A DNA stretch of 64,000 nt from SZAS-103 sp038226665 (GCA_038226665.1 JBBRQI010000005.1:73729-137728), one strand, 5' to 3'. Shown: positions 40,176 to 49,767, counted from the first letter of the stretch. Notes: generated from the letters alone by a model not told the origin. Translations and numbers: made by a program.

Positions 40176-40628
40176 ATGCAGCGCTACACCATTTCGCTCG
40201 ACGACGATCTGGCTCGGCAGTTCGAGCAATGGTCCGAACTGCACGGCTACGCCAATCGATCCGAGGCGATCCGCGATCTGGTTCGCGACCGGCTGGGCAA
40301 AGAGTCGCTACAGGACGCGAAGGTCGATCACTGCGTCGCGGTAGTGACCTATGTCTACGACCACCACGAACGCTCGCTCGGACAGCGCTTGCTCGAAAGC
40401 CAGCACGACCATCACGAGCTCTCGGTCTCGACCCTGCATGTACATCTGGATCGCGAGCATTGCCTTGAGGTCGCGGTGTTGCGCGGGCATTTGGCCGAAG
40501 TGCAGCACGAAGCAAACGGACTCATTGCCGAACGCGATGTGCGCCATGGCATGGTGCATCTGATTCCGGTCGACCCGACCCGACATCCGCCGCATTCGCA
40601 CGCCAAACCGCGACCGCGTAGAGCTTGA
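40176..40628 (+). CDS. nikR: Nickel-responsive regulator NikR
   Basis: NikR (150 residues) is a ribbon-helix-helix repressor: MQRYTISLDDDLARQFEQWS, then YANRSEAIRDLVRDRLG. Its C-terminal ACT-like domain binds nickel through histidines and a cysteine seen in QHDHHELSVSTLHVHLDREH and C of HCLEV. The C-terminus has extra His and Arg (HPPHSHAKPRPRR). The ATG at 40176 gives the canonical start. It is divergent from the TonB receptor gene, its likely target. Confidence 0.93.
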   Translation: MQRYTISLDDDLARQFEQWSELHGYANRSEAIRDLVRDRLGKESLQDAKVDHCVAVVTYVYDHHERSLGQRLLESQHDHHELSVSTLHVHLDREHCLEVAVLRGHLAEVQHEANGLIAERDVRHGMVHLIPVDPTRHPPHSHAKPRPRRA

Positions 40629-40634
40629 AAACAT

Positions 40635-41291
40635 TCAGACAGCGCGATGCCTGAATGCGCAGTTGAACGCGACCGTGATGCGCTCGCCTTCGCCGAAAAA
40701 CGGCATCACGTGGTGCAGCACGGATGACGGGAACAGCACCAGTTGTCCGGCTTCGAGCAGCAGGCCGAAGTTCTGGATGCCGAACGGCTGCACGAGGAAT
40801 TCCGATCCCGCATCGACGTACATGCCGCTCATGTGATGCGGGGTGATGAAGGTCAGCTTTCCGCTGTCGGGTTCGTTTGCATCGTTCCGTCCCGGTGCCA
40901 CGCAATACACCCCGGACCAGGATGCGAGCGGATGGTTGTGCACGCCAAAGTAACCGTTGCGACGGGTCACGTGGAACCAGGCGTCGGTCTTCACGCCCAG
41001 GCCGTCCATGGCCTTTTGGTCGTAGCCGCTGAGTTGGGCCACGGCCTGCGACAGTTGCGACAGGCAGTAATCGCGCAATGCCGCGATCTCCGGTTCTGGC
41101 CACGCGAACAGGTTGAAGCGGCTCTCGAAGAGCTGGGTGTTGCGCTCCGTGTAGGGATGCGGGTTCGCATGCCGCGTCCCTTCGGCTTCGCGGGCAAGAA
41201 AGAGCTCACACAAGGCCGCATTCATCCGCTCGGGATCGGGGTGCTGGCAAAAAGCGAATGGCAGGGCGAACATGGGGCGGATTTGCAGCAT
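40635..41291 (-). CDS. Putative 2-oxoglutarate/Fe(II)-dependent oxygenase (TIGR02466 type)
   Basis: This 218-residue protein has the double-stranded beta-helix signature: WFHVTRRNGYFGVHNHPLAS, then SWSGVYCVAPGRND and LVLFPSSVLHHVMPFFGEGE followed by RITVAFN. The two histidines and the C-terminal Arg fit the iron and 2-oxoglutarate sites of the family. The substrate is unknown. Its start region overlaps, on the opposite strand, the leader of the gamma-glutamyltransferase gene (ATGs at 41291 and 41314), so the two promoters must overlap. Confidence 0.8.
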   Translation of the reverse strand: MLQIRPMFALPFAFCQHPDPERMNAALCELFLAREAEGTRHANPHPYTERNTQLFESRFNLFAWPEPEIAALRDYCLSQLSQAVAQLSGYDQKAMDGLGVKTDAWFHVTRRNGYFGVHNHPLASWSGVYCVAPGRNDANEPDSGKLTFITPHHMSGMYVDAGSEFLVQPFGIQNFGLLLEAGQLVLFPSSVLHHVMPFFGEGERITVAFNCAFRHRAV

Positions 41292-41313
41292 CGGCGACCG
41301 ACTGGAGAGTTCA

Positions 41314-43041
41314 ATGAAGCCGACAGATTACCCCCAGCCATCATGCTGGCGCCACGCGATCTGGCCGCTGTTGCTCATCCTCGCCAGCGCGGATGCCGCC
41401 GACCGCGTTACCGGGCGCAGCTTCGCGACGCGCTCGGAGGTCTATGCGCCGCACGTCATGGCTGCGACCTCGCAGCCTCTCGCAACGCAGATCGCACTCG
41501 ATACGATGAAGAACGGCGGCAGCGCGGTTGACGCCGCGATCGCGGCCGATGCGGCGCTCGGCCTGATGGAACCGACCGGCGCGGGCATGGGCGGCGACCT
41601 GTTCGCGATCGTGTGGGACCCGAAGACGCACAAGCTCTATGGCTACAACGGTTCGGGCCGCTCGCCGAAATCGCTGACGCTGGCCGAGTTCCAGAAGCGC
41701 GGATTGAAGGACATTCCTTCGTACGGGCCGCTGCCGGTCTCGGTGCCGGGCTGCGTCGACGGCTGGTTCGCGCTGCACGATCGCTTCGGCAAGTTGCCGA
41801 TGAAGAACGATCTCGCACCGACGATCCGCTATGCGCGCGAAGGCTTTCCGGTCAGCGAAGTGATCGCGTACTACTGGAATGCATCGGTGCCGCGCCTGTC
41901 GAAATATCCGGGCTTCAGCGAGCAATTCACGCGCGATGGCCGCGGCCCGCGCACCGGTGAGATGTGGACGCGGCCGACGCTCGCCGACACCCTGCAAAAG
42001 GTTTCCGACGGCGGCCGCGACGCGTTCTACAACGGCGACATCGCACACGTGATCGGCGACTACATGAAGGCACAGGGCGGCTTCCTGTCGTACGAGGACA
42101 TGGCCGCACACCACGGCGAATGGGTCGAGCCGGTCAGCACCAACTATCGCGGCTACGACGTCTGGGAACTGCCGCCGAACGGGCAAGGCATCGCCACATT
42201 GCAGATGCTCAACATCCTCGAAGGATTCGATTTCTCGAAGATCGCATTCGACAGCGCGGAGCACGTGCATCTGTTCGTCGAAGCCAAGAAACTCGCATTC
42301 GCCGACCGCGCGCGCTTCTACGCCGATCCGGATTTCGCGAAGACACCAGTCAAGGGATTGCTCTCGAAAAACTATGCGACCGAACGTCGTAAATTGATTG
42401 CGATGGACAAGGCGGCGCGCGTGGTCGCGCCTGGCACGCCGCCCGCACTCGATGGTGGCGATACGATCTACCTCACCACCGCCGACTCCAGCGGCATGAT
42501 GGTCTCGCTGATCCAGTCCAACTATCGCGGCATGGGCAGCGGCATGACGCCGCCGGGGCTCGGCTTCATCCTGCAGGATCGCGGCGAGATGTTCGTGCTG
42601 AAGGAAGGCCATCCGAACGCGTTCGCGCCCGGCAAACGTCCGTTCCACACCATCATCCCCGCATTCGTGACGAAGAACGGCAAGCCGTGGTTGAGCTTCG
42701 GCGTGATGGGCGGCGCGATGCAGCCGCAAGGCCACGTGCAGATCCTGATGAACCTGATCGACTTCGGCATGAACCTGCAGGAAGCCGGCGACGCCCCGCG
42801 CATCCAGCACGACGGCACCACCGAACCGACTGGGCAGAACATCGCAATGGACGATGGCGGCGAGGTCGACCTCGAAACCGGTTTCTCGTGGGAGACCGTG
42901 CGCGCCCTGATGCGGATGGGCCATAACGTGCGTTATTCGGATGGCCCGTACGGCGGCTACCAGGCGATCGAGGTCAATCCAAACGGCGGCTGGATCGGAG
43001 CGAGTGAATCGCGCAAGGATGGGCAGGCGGCGGGGTATTGA
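41314..43041 (+). CDS. Gamma-glutamyltransferase family protein
   Basis: This 575-residue Ntn-hydrolase precursor has a signal peptide (ending about residue 28). Family motifs include MAATSQPLATQIALDTMKNG, GSAVDAAIAADAALGLMEPT and GAGMGGDLFAIVWD. The predicted autocleavage threonine is in LDGGDTIYLTTADSSG, where relatives cut before a Thr, and SNYRGMGSGMTPPGLGF is the substrate loop. It probably acts in the periplasm on gamma-glutamyl compounds; the glutaryl-acylase-like loop leaves substrate open. CTGGAGAG precedes the ATG. Confidence 0.9.
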   Translation: MKPTDYPQPSCWRHAIWPLLLILASADAADRVTGRSFATRSEVYAPHVMAATSQPLATQIALDTMKNGGSAVDAAIAADAALGLMEPTGAGMGGDLFAIVWDPKTHKLYGYNGSGRSPKSLTLAEFQKRGLKDIPSYGPLPVSVPGCVDGWFALHDRFGKLPMKNDLAPTIRYAREGFPVSEVIAYYWNASVPRLSKYPGFSEQFTRDGRGPRTGEMWTRPTLADTLQKVSDGGRDAFYNGDIAHVIGDYMKAQGGFLSYEDMAAHHGEWVEPVSTNYRGYDVWELPPNGQGIATLQMLNILEGFDFSKIAFDSAEHVHLFVEAKKLAFADRARFYADPDFAKTPVKGLLSKNYATERRKLIAMDKAARVVAPGTPPALDGGDTIYLTTADSSGMMVSLIQSNYRGMGSGMTPPGLGFILQDRGEMFVLKEGHPNAFAPGKRPFHTIIPAFVTKNGKPWLSFGVMGGAMQPQGHVQILMNLIDFGMNLQEAGDAPRIQHDGTTEPTGQNIAMDDGGEVDLETGFSWETVRALMRMGHNVRYSDGPYGGYQAIEVNPNGGWIGASESRKDGQAAGY

Positions 43042-43084
43042 ACACCATGCCGCGCCTCAAACGCGTTGCTTACGGGAAGCCGGC

Positions 43085-43240
43085 ATGAATCGGTCGAGTG
43101 GGCGTGCGCGACTTTTTGCAGTGCTCACGTTATTTTTGTCGCCATGCATTTCGGTGCATGTGATGGCAGCTAACTGCAGCAGCACGGGAAACCGGATACA
43201 GCGTCTGCAACAGACGATGATGACGATCCGATACAAATGA
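43085..43240 (+). CDS. Small putative exported peptide overlapping the next gene
   Basis: This 51-residue reading frame starts with a convincing signal peptide (SGRARLFAVLTLFLSPCISV, then HVMA) and a short mature part (ANCSSTGNRIQRLQQTMMTI). Its stop overlaps the ATG of the next reading frame as ATGA (43237-43240), suggesting translational coupling or an original single exported protein split by a frame change. No family was recognised. Confidence 0.45.
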   Translation: MNRSSGRARLFAVLTLFLSPCISVHVMAANCSSTGNRIQRLQQTMMTIRYK

Positions 43241-44261
43241 CACCGGAAGAGAAAGTCTGGAATGAGGCTGTCCGGGAAAGTCTGCGTAATCGCGCGCGCG
43301 ATTTGGCGAAACATGGAGGCGCGCGCTCACTGCTTGCGGCTGCTCTGATTTATCCAAACCCATTTCCGTTCGACACGAATACCTATGAGACGCCTGTGCC
43401 AGCCGAAGCGCGGGCGTGGTTTGATATGGCTCGACATTTGGGTGCTGCCGACCCGCTGGTTGCATGGATCGACGTGACCGATTGCCGGTTTCTTTCGATT
43501 GCATGCAATCGGGATGCGGCCACTCATCATCTTGTCGCACTTGAACCAGACAATGCGATTGCACATGCGTTGGCTGCGTCAATCGCCCTTGAACACAGAG
43601 ACACTGTGACGGGTCAGGATGGCTCGCAAGGGCCGCGCGCTCCACGCGTTACGACATGCATTGGCGTGAAACGCTTGCTCTGTTGCATTCGGCATTGCAT
43701 CGCTGGTCTTCACCGGCCATACCCGAGGTGGTGCGACGGCAACATGCAGCATCAGGCAAACCGAACCAGGATTGGAGCGCGAACGACGAAGGAGATGTGC
43801 GTGCCGTTGCCATTCTCGCCGGTCTGTACATTGTCCCGATTCAGCCGAAGCAGTGCTGGGTCAATCACGAACCGGCACTCGATCCGATGCGCCGCCGTGA
43901 TTGCACCGCTATTGCCCGGCGCGAGGCGGCAGACGACGACACATTGCTCGGCCAATCGATGGCGCTTTCCTATCTCGTTCGATTGGATAAAGCCGAAAGC
44001 GCGTCAGGTTGGCGTGAACAGTTCCGGCAATTGCGCTGGCTTGAAGATCAAGATATGCAATTGATGGATGCACAAGCAAAAAAACCAAAACCCGACAAGC
44101 TGATTGATATCGATACGATGCTGAGCGAAGGTGAAGTGCAGGCTCTTCGCATTCTCTTGCGATCGCACGGCATCTCTACTGAACCACCTGTCGGTTGGTT
44201 GCCGGATGACGAGCGTGATCGTTCGCTGATCCTTACGGGTCGGCTGCCTGCAAAGAAATAG
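43237..44261 (+). pseudogene. Hypothetical gene split by a frameshift
   Basis: Two reading frames appear to form one protein. The first (from 43237, MTPEEKVWNEAVRESLRNRA ... DNAIAHALAASIALEHRDT) loses sense after about 43610. The second, one base out of register, becomes sensible from about 43615 (GWLARAARSTRYDMHWRETL) and runs to 44261 (DDERDRSLILTGRLPAKK). The change lies in 43595-43625. It may be a real mutation, a sequencing error or programmed shifting; no slippery heptamer was seen. The family is unknown; an export signal may be supplied by the overlapping frame at 43085. Confidence 0.6.
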
Positions 44262-44277
44262 TTTCAATTCTGCTCCA

Positions 44278-45789
44278 TCAATCTGCAGGCACCGTTCGCC
44301 CCGCCGCCCATTCGCGCAGACCGTTGATCTTCTCGGACATCAGCACCGACAGCGGTCGCGTGTTGTGCAGTTCGGCGAGCAATTCTTCCTGGGTCACCGC
44401 GCCATGCGCGGCGCGCGCTGCATACAGAGCTGACACGATCGCCTGTTCGATCTCGGCGCCGGAGAATCCGTCGCAGGCATCGGCGAGCGCGGGCAGGTCG
44501 AGCGTGGCCATGTCAACCTTGCGCTTGGCGAGATGCAGCTTGAAGACTCCGATGCGCGTTTCTTCGTTAGGGAGGTCGACGATAAAAATCTCGTCGAAGC
44601 GGCCCTTGCGCAGCAATTCCGGTGGCAAATCCTGCACCTGGTTCGCGGTTGCGACGAGGAACACGCGAGACGTTCTTTCGGCCATCCACGTCAGCAGGTA
44701 GCCGAGCACGCGTTTGGACACGCCGCCGTCGGAATCCGACGATCCGCTCGCAAGGCCTTTCTCGATCTCGTCCATCCACAGCACGCACGGCGCGATCTGT
44801 TCGGCCGACGCGAGCGCGTCGCGCAGGTTCTTTTCGGTTTCGCCGTGGTACTTGTCGTAGAGCGTGCCGAAATCCAGCCGCACCAGCGGCACGCCGAAAC
44901 CGCCGGCGATGGATTTGGCCGCGAGCGACTTTCCGCAGCCCTGCACGCCGAGCAGCAGGATGCCTTTCGGTGGATCGAGTGCGTAATCGTTGGCGGATGC
45001 GGCTGCTGCGGTCGCATCGTCGGCGATGAAGATTTCGCGGCGCTGCGCGACCCATTGCTTGAGCTTGCGTGCGCCGGCGACGTCCGCAAACTTCGCGGTG
45101 TCGTATTCGAAGTGCAGGTGGCCGGAGCGATTGAGCAATTCGAACTTCAGTTTCGCGAGGCGCGGCAGGTCGTTCGCGTCGAGCGCACCGTCGTCGAAGA
45201 TCAATTGCCGCGCGATGCGTTGCGCTTCGGTCATCGACAGGCCCGCCAGATTGCGCACGATGGTACGCACGGCTTCGGCCTCGAAGGTCACTGTGCGGCC
45301 GCCGTTTTCCTTTGCATAGTCCGTGGCGACCTCCTTCACCATCTTCAGCATCGCGTTCGCGTCGGGCAGATGCAGTTCGAAACGGAGCGCGAGTTCGTCG
45401 AGCCCCGGCGGCAATTCGATCCTGGTGCCGACCAGCACGATCGTGTGCGCCTCGCAATTGCGCCGCTGCACGATCTCGCGCAACTGGCGCTGCGTCCCGG
45501 CATAACCGAGATACGGGACGAAATCGAGCAGCAGGTAGATGCCGCGCTGGTTCGACTGCTGGATCGTGCGCAGCGTGCTGGTCGCATCGGGCGCGCCTTC
45601 GGGCGGATCCTCGCGGTCGATGTCGAGCCGGCACATGCCCTCGGTGATCGACCAGCGATACAGCGCGCGGAACACGTCCAGCAACAGGCGCCGGAACAAT
45701 TCCACCACGCGGCCTTCGTCCGGGGTCTCGATGACGATCAGCGGCGTGTTCGCGCGAACCAGCGCGGCGAGGTCTTGCAATTCGGGCAT
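44278..45789 (-). CDS. AAA+ ATPase, Ycf46-like
   Basis: This 503-residue protein has an N-terminal ATPase-like but degenerate domain (ALVRANTPLIVIETPDEGRV) and a C-terminal AAA module. That module has Walker A GVQGCGKSLAAKSIAGGFGV, Walker B CVLWMDEIEKGL and sensor/arginine-finger region LVATANQVQDLPPELLRKGR followed by FDEIFIVDLPNEE. This is the organisation of the Ycf46 family known from cyanobacteria, plastids and some proteobacteria. Its role is not well defined. It is divergent from a ParA-like gene across about 130 bases. Confidence 0.85.
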   Translation of the reverse strand: MPELQDLAALVRANTPLIVIETPDEGRVVELFRRLLLDVFRALYRWSITEGMCRLDIDREDPPEGAPDATSTLRTIQQSNQRGIYLLLDFVPYLGYAGTQRQLREIVQRRNCEAHTIVLVGTRIELPPGLDELALRFELHLPDANAMLKMVKEVATDYAKENGGRTVTFEAEAVRTIVRNLAGLSMTEAQRIARQLIFDDGALDANDLPRLAKLKFELLNRSGHLHFEYDTAKFADVAGARKLKQWVAQRREIFIADDATAAAASANDYALDPPKGILLLGVQGCGKSLAAKSIAGGFGVPLVRLDFGTLYDKYHGETEKNLRDALASAEQIAPCVLWMDEIEKGLASGSSDSDGGVSKRVLGYLLTWMAERTSRVFLVATANQVQDLPPELLRKGRFDEIFIVDLPNEETRIGVFKLHLAKRKVDMATLDLPALADACDGFSGAEIEQAIVSALYAARAAHGAVTQEELLAELHNTRPLSVLMSEKINGLREWAAGRTVPAD

Positions 45790-45921
45790 GGATGATTCCG
45801 AAAATGCGCACGATAACAGAGCCCGCGCCGCCGTCAGGGGCGGATGGTGGAACGGCTGGCGCCTGCTTGCTGCATCGCGGCGCGATGGTAGAGTGAAGCC
45901 CTGCATTCGGGAGGGCCAGCC

Positions 45922-46554
45922 ATGCGGATGATTTTGGTCGCAAGTTCCAAGGGCGGCGTCGGCAAGACGACGTTGGCCACGAATCTCGCCGCGCATGACG
46001 CGGTGGCCGGCAAGCGCACGGTGCTGGTCGATGCCGATCGCCAAGGCTCGGCACTGCACTGGTGCGAGAAGCGTGCCGGCATGGACAGCGCGGTGCTGCC
46101 GGTAGACGGCACGCGTCGCGATTGGCAGGACAAGGTTCCCGACGATGCCCAACGGGTGATCATCGATGGCCGTGCGGGCGCGATGGCCGATGAGCTCGCG
46201 ACGTTCCTCGAGGAAGCCGATGCGGTGATCGTGCCGATCCTGCCGTCGACGATCGACATCGAAGCGACGGTGCCGTTTCTGGATTCGCTCGCCCAGCTTT
46301 CGCGCGTGCGCAAGGGCAAGCTCAAGGTCGGCCTGGTCGCCAATCGCATGAAGCCCTGGACGAATGCGTCGCAGCACGCGCTGGCACAACTCAAGGCATG
46401 GCCGTATCCGGTCGTGGCGCAATTGCGCGACACCCAGGCCTACGTTTTGCTGGCCGGATTGGGCAAAGGCCTGTATGACTATCGTTCCGAACAGGTGCGC
46501 AATCACCAAGCCGATTGGGCACCGCTGTTCAAATGGCTGAAGAAGGTGGGCTGA
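45922..46554 (+). CDS. ParA/MinD-family ATPase (orphan, short form)
   Basis: This 210-residue protein has the deviant Walker A SSKGGVGKTTLATNLAAHDA and the segment TVLVDADRQGSALHWCEKRA, but no helix-turn-helix and no parB beside it. It is the short form often used to position non-plasmid cargo. Its stop is separated by one base from the sixA ATG. TAGAGT (45889-45894) and GGGAGG upstream of the ATG fit a promoter and ribosome site. Its cargo is unknown. Confidence 0.88.
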   Translation: MRMILVASSKGGVGKTTLATNLAAHDAVAGKRTVLVDADRQGSALHWCEKRAGMDSAVLPVDGTRRDWQDKVPDDAQRVIIDGRAGAMADELATFLEEADAVIVPILPSTIDIEATVPFLDSLAQLSRVRKGKLKVGLVANRMKPWTNASQHALAQLKAWPYPVVAQLRDTQAYVLLAGLGKGLYDYRSEQVRNHQADWAPLFKWLKKVG

Positions 46555-46555
46555 A

Positions 46556-47032
46556 ATGCGTGAGTTGATTCTGTTGCGACATGCCCACGCCGAGTCGGCC
46601 TTGCCCGGCCAGGATGACCGTGACCGAGCCCTGTCCGCGCGTGGACGTGGCGAGGCCGCCGCCGCCGGTATCTGGTTGCGCGAGAATGGCTATATTCCCG
46701 ACCGCGCACTGTGTTCGCCGGCACGGCGTGCGCGCGAAACCCTCGAGTCGGCGCAAGACGCCATCGGCCACGGCGAGACCGAACTTGCGGATGCGATCTA
46801 CGAAGCCACGCAGGGCGAATTGATCGCCCTCGCCGACGCGCATCGCGATGTGCCGCGCCTGTTGATGGTCGGCCACAACCCGGGCTTCGAACATCTCGCC
46901 GCATTGATGACCACCGGCCAGTCCGGCGATTTCCGCGGCATGCACACGTCCGGCATTGCGGTGCTGCGATTGCCGGCCGACGCCGCGCTCGAGCCCGGCG
47001 TGGCGCAACTGGTCGCGTTCTGGATGCCGTGA
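46556..47032 (+). CDS. sixA: Phosphohistidine phosphatase SixA
   Basis: This 158-residue histidine phosphatase has the RHG motif as MRELILLRHAHAESALPGQD and a second histidine in LLMVGHNPGFEHLAALM. SixA removes phosphate from histidines of phosphorelay (HPt) or phosphotransferase proteins. The window encodes an HPt-containing kinase at 35 kb, but a link is only speculative. It is tightly coupled to the ParA-like gene. Confidence 0.9.
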   Translation: MRELILLRHAHAESALPGQDDRDRALSARGRGEAAAAGIWLRENGYIPDRALCSPARRARETLESAQDAIGHGETELADAIYEATQGELIALADAHRDVPRLLMVGHNPGFEHLAALMTTGQSGDFRGMHTSGIAVLRLPADAALEPGVAQLVAFWMP

Positions 47033-47118
47033 AACATGCAGCTGTCTTGCGCATGGATTGCGTTGCAGACGGCTGAACATGCCTGGACATGCATTCGCGC
47101 TGCACGATCACCGTGGCG

Positions 47119-49047
47119 ATGAGCGCGCGCGTTGCCGCGCTGTTGTTGTGCGCGTTGCTGTGCGGCTGCGCGGGATTGCGCGGGAAGGATCTGGATCATG
47201 CCGAAGCGCTCGCCGCGGTCGCGCGCCCGACCGCACTCGATTGCGATCGCGCGGACGCTTGCGCGGAAACGTCGCCGCTGTACGCGCTAGGTGATCGTGC
47301 ACGGGCTGAATCGAAGGCCGGAAAGCCGGTCAACTACGTGGAAATCGTCGAGTCCGGGCAGGACTCGCTGCTCGGCCGGATCAACCTGATCCGCAGCGCG
47401 CGCAGCACCATCGACGTGCAGACTTTCATCTACAACGCGGACGACAGCGGCTTCCTGTTCCTCAACGAGCTGCTCAAGGCCGCGCGGCGCGGCGTGAAGG
47501 TGCGGTTGCTGACCGACCAGCTGTTCTCGCTGCTCGACGTCCCGCTGCTCGCCAACCTGTCGGCAGCGCATGCGAATTTCCAGATGCGCATGTACAACCC
47601 GACCTTCGGCCGCGCTTACACATCCAAGGCACAGTACGTCGGCGCCATCGTGTGCTGCTTCCGCAATTTCAACCAGCGCATGCACACCAAGCTGTTGCTG
47701 GTGGACGGACGCGTCGGCTTCACCGGAGGCCGCAATATCGACGACAAGTATTTCGACTGGAATCCGGACTTCGACTTTCGCGATCGCGACGCAATCCTGG
47801 CCGGGCCCGGCGTCGCGGAGATGGAACGCGCCTTCGAATCGTTCTGGAACAGCGAGCGCAGCGTGCCGATCGCGCGGCTCAAGGATGTCGCCGGCCTGCT
47901 GATCGCGAACCAGGGGCCACCGACGCGCACCAAGCCATTGGCGGAAGAACACCGCACGCCGCGCGTGCTCGCGCTTGCGGACGCCGCATCGGACCAGGCT
48001 GGTATTGCCGCACGGCTGGTCGTGGATGCGCGCGCGGTCGATGACGTGCATTTCATCGCCGATGGCCCGCACAAGCACGACCGCATGCCGACCGAGGGCG
48101 GCAAGACCACGCATGACTTGCGCGAGCTGATCGAAGGCGCACAGACCTCGATGCTGATGCAGACGCCGTATCTGGTACTGACCAAGGGCGCGCGCGAGAT
48201 GTTCCGCAGCATGCACAGGCGCGTCAATCCGCCGCTGGTCACCGTGTCGAGCAATAGCCTGGCGTCGACCGACGCACTGCCGGCCTATGCATTGTCGTAC
48301 AAGTACCTGCGTCGCTATCTGCGCGAGCTGGGTTTTCATCTGTTCGAGCTCAAGCCGCATCCGCTGGACGTGCCGATCGATGTTGCCGCGACCGGCGCAG
48401 TGGATGGCCAGGATGCCGCCGCACCGGTCATCAATGGACCAACACAGGCGCCGCCGCCGCAGTCCGCAGCGGCCGCAAGCGCGCGTGCCCCCGGCGCCGA
48501 CGGATGGCGACTGCGTTCGTCCAGCGAATCGAGTCGCTTCCCGGGGCTCGGCAGTCGGTCGAGCCCGGTTCCGATTCGCGCTGCCGGCTTGCGCATCAGC
48601 CTGCACGCGAAATCGTTCGTGATCGACGGCGAGATCGGGATCATCGGCTCGCACAATTTCACCCCGCGTTCGGACAACTACAATACCGAGGGCGTGCTGG
48701 TCTTCCGCGATGCCGTGATGGCGCAGCGGTTGCAAGCGTCGATCCTGCGCGACACGTCGCCGGTGAATTCGTGGCTGGTCGCAAGGCGGCCGCATACGGC
48801 GGTCTCGCGCCTCAACGGCCGGATCAATGGCTTGTTCGAGAATCTGCCGTTGTTCGACGTGTGGCCTTTTCGTTACGCGACCAGTTACGAACTCAACCCG
48901 GGATGCGAGCCGGTTCCACCCGAAGATCCGCAATTCCATGCTTGCTGGACGCCAGTCGGCGATTTTCCGGAAGCCGAGATTTCGTTCAAGGCCTTCGTGA
49001 CCCATGTCTTGACCGCGTTCGGCGCGGGGCTCGCGCCGATCCTCTGA
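47119..49047 (+). CDS. Phospholipase D-family lipoprotein, cardiolipin synthase C-like
   Basis: This protein of about 642 residues has a lipoprotein-type signal (SARVAALLLCALLCGCAG, lipobox cysteine). It also has two complete HKD motifs: MHTKLLLVDGRVGFTGGRNI and LHAKSFVIDGEIGIIGSHNF. A low-complexity Pro/Ala/Ser insert (PTQAPPPQSAAAASARAP) lies between them. The overall form resembles ClsC/YmdC. It may make cardiolipin from phosphatidylethanolamine and phosphatidylglycerol, or act on other phospholipids. An upstream ATG at 47089 would add ten residues. A hairpin terminator follows directly. Confidence 0.87.
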   Translation: MSARVAALLLCALLCGCAGLRGKDLDHAEALAAVARPTALDCDRADACAETSPLYALGDRARAESKAGKPVNYVEIVESGQDSLLGRINLIRSARSTIDVQTFIYNADDSGFLFLNELLKAARRGVKVRLLTDQLFSLLDVPLLANLSAAHANFQMRMYNPTFGRAYTSKAQYVGAIVCCFRNFNQRMHTKLLLVDGRVGFTGGRNIDDKYFDWNPDFDFRDRDAILAGPGVAEMERAFESFWNSERSVPIARLKDVAGLLIANQGPPTRTKPLAEEHRTPRVLALADAASDQAGIAARLVVDARAVDDVHFIADGPHKHDRMPTEGGKTTHDLRELIEGAQTSMLMQTPYLVLTKGAREMFRSMHRRVNPPLVTVSSNSLASTDALPAYALSYKYLRRYLRELGFHLFELKPHPLDVPIDVAATGAVDGQDAAAPVINGPTQAPPPQSAAAASARAPGADGWRLRSSSESSRFPGLGSRSSPVPIRAAGLRISLHAKSFVIDGEIGIIGSHNFTPRSDNYNTEGVLVFRDAVMAQRLQASILRDTSPVNSWLVARRPHTAVSRLNGRINGLFENLPLFDVWPFRYATSYELNPGCEPVPPEDPQFHACWTPVGDFPEAEISFKAFVTHVLTAFGAGLAPIL

Positions 49048-49069
49048 GCGGCCATTCGTGGCCGCTTTG
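49046..49069 (+). terminator. Hairpin terminator after the phospholipase D gene
   Basis: A perfect 7-base stem GCGGCCA / TGGCCGC (49048-49054 and 49059-49065) closes on TTCG and is followed by only three T. It is a stable hairpin, probably a terminator despite the short T-run. Confidence 0.6.
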
Positions 49070-49146
49070 CGCCGCGATTGCCGTCGCATTGACCCGACGC
49101 CCGTCTGGGCCTAGTCTGCCGATTCCCACCTGCGGCGCTGAATGCC

Positions 49147-49767
49147 ATGCCACTTTCGATCAATATCGAGCTGTCCGACCAGGACATCGAACATTTCACC
49201 AATGCCATGAAGGCCTCGAGCCAGACCGCCGCGAACGCATCGGTCGAAGAAGTCACCGCCGCCGCGTCGCGCATGCTGCAGGACGCGACCAAGGCCACGT
49301 CGGTGCCGGATTTCGTCGCCCAGCGGTTGAATCGGCTCGATCAGTTGATCGCGATGGTGCGTGACGAGGGCTGGGCGATGAATGCCGAGGACACCCAGCG
49401 GGTGGTCTCGGCCCTGCTCTACTTCACCGATCCCAACGACATCATCCCGGACACCACGCCGGTGCTGGGCTTCCTCGACGACGCGATCATGATCGAACTG
49501 TGCGTGCGCGAGCTGGCACATGAGCTCAGCGCATATGAGGATTTCTGCGATTACCGTCAGCACGAGGCCGTGCGTCGCGGCCTGGATCCGGCGAAAGTGG
49601 GACGCGCGGACTGGCTCGGCGACCGACGCGAGGAACTGCAGGACCGCATGCATCGCCGTCGCGGCCGCGACTACGGCACCGGCTACGGCAACAGCAGCGG
49701 TTACGCGCAGGACCGCAGTTACGTCAGCGAAGCGGCATGGCGGCCGAGCCTGTTCCGCACGAGCTGA
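49147..49767 (+). CDS. YkvA/DUF1232-family protein
   Basis: This 206-residue protein has the DUF1232 core VSALLYFTDPNDIIPDTTPV followed by LGFLDDAIMIELCVRELAHE. The core is flanked by a helical N-terminal part and a Tyr/Gly/Ser-rich C-terminal tail (GTGYGNSSGYAQDRSYVSEA). The family is usually membrane-associated but this member looks mostly soluble. The function is unknown. Confidence 0.85.
   Translation: MPLSINIELSDQDIEHFTNAMKASSQTAANASVEEVTAAASRMLQDATKATSVPDFVAQRLNRLDQLIAMVRDEGWAMNAEDTQRVVSALLYFTDPNDIIPDTTPVLGFLDDAIMIELCVRELAHELSAYEDFCDYRQHEAVRRGLDPAKVGRADWLGDRREELQDRMHRRRGRDYGTGYGNSSGYAQDRSYVSEAAWRPSLFRTS

Noticed and set aside
40955..40985. CACGTG-containing sequence resembling a third parS
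   Set aside because: Only the centre and right arm match; the left arm differs at most positions and it lies far from the origin.
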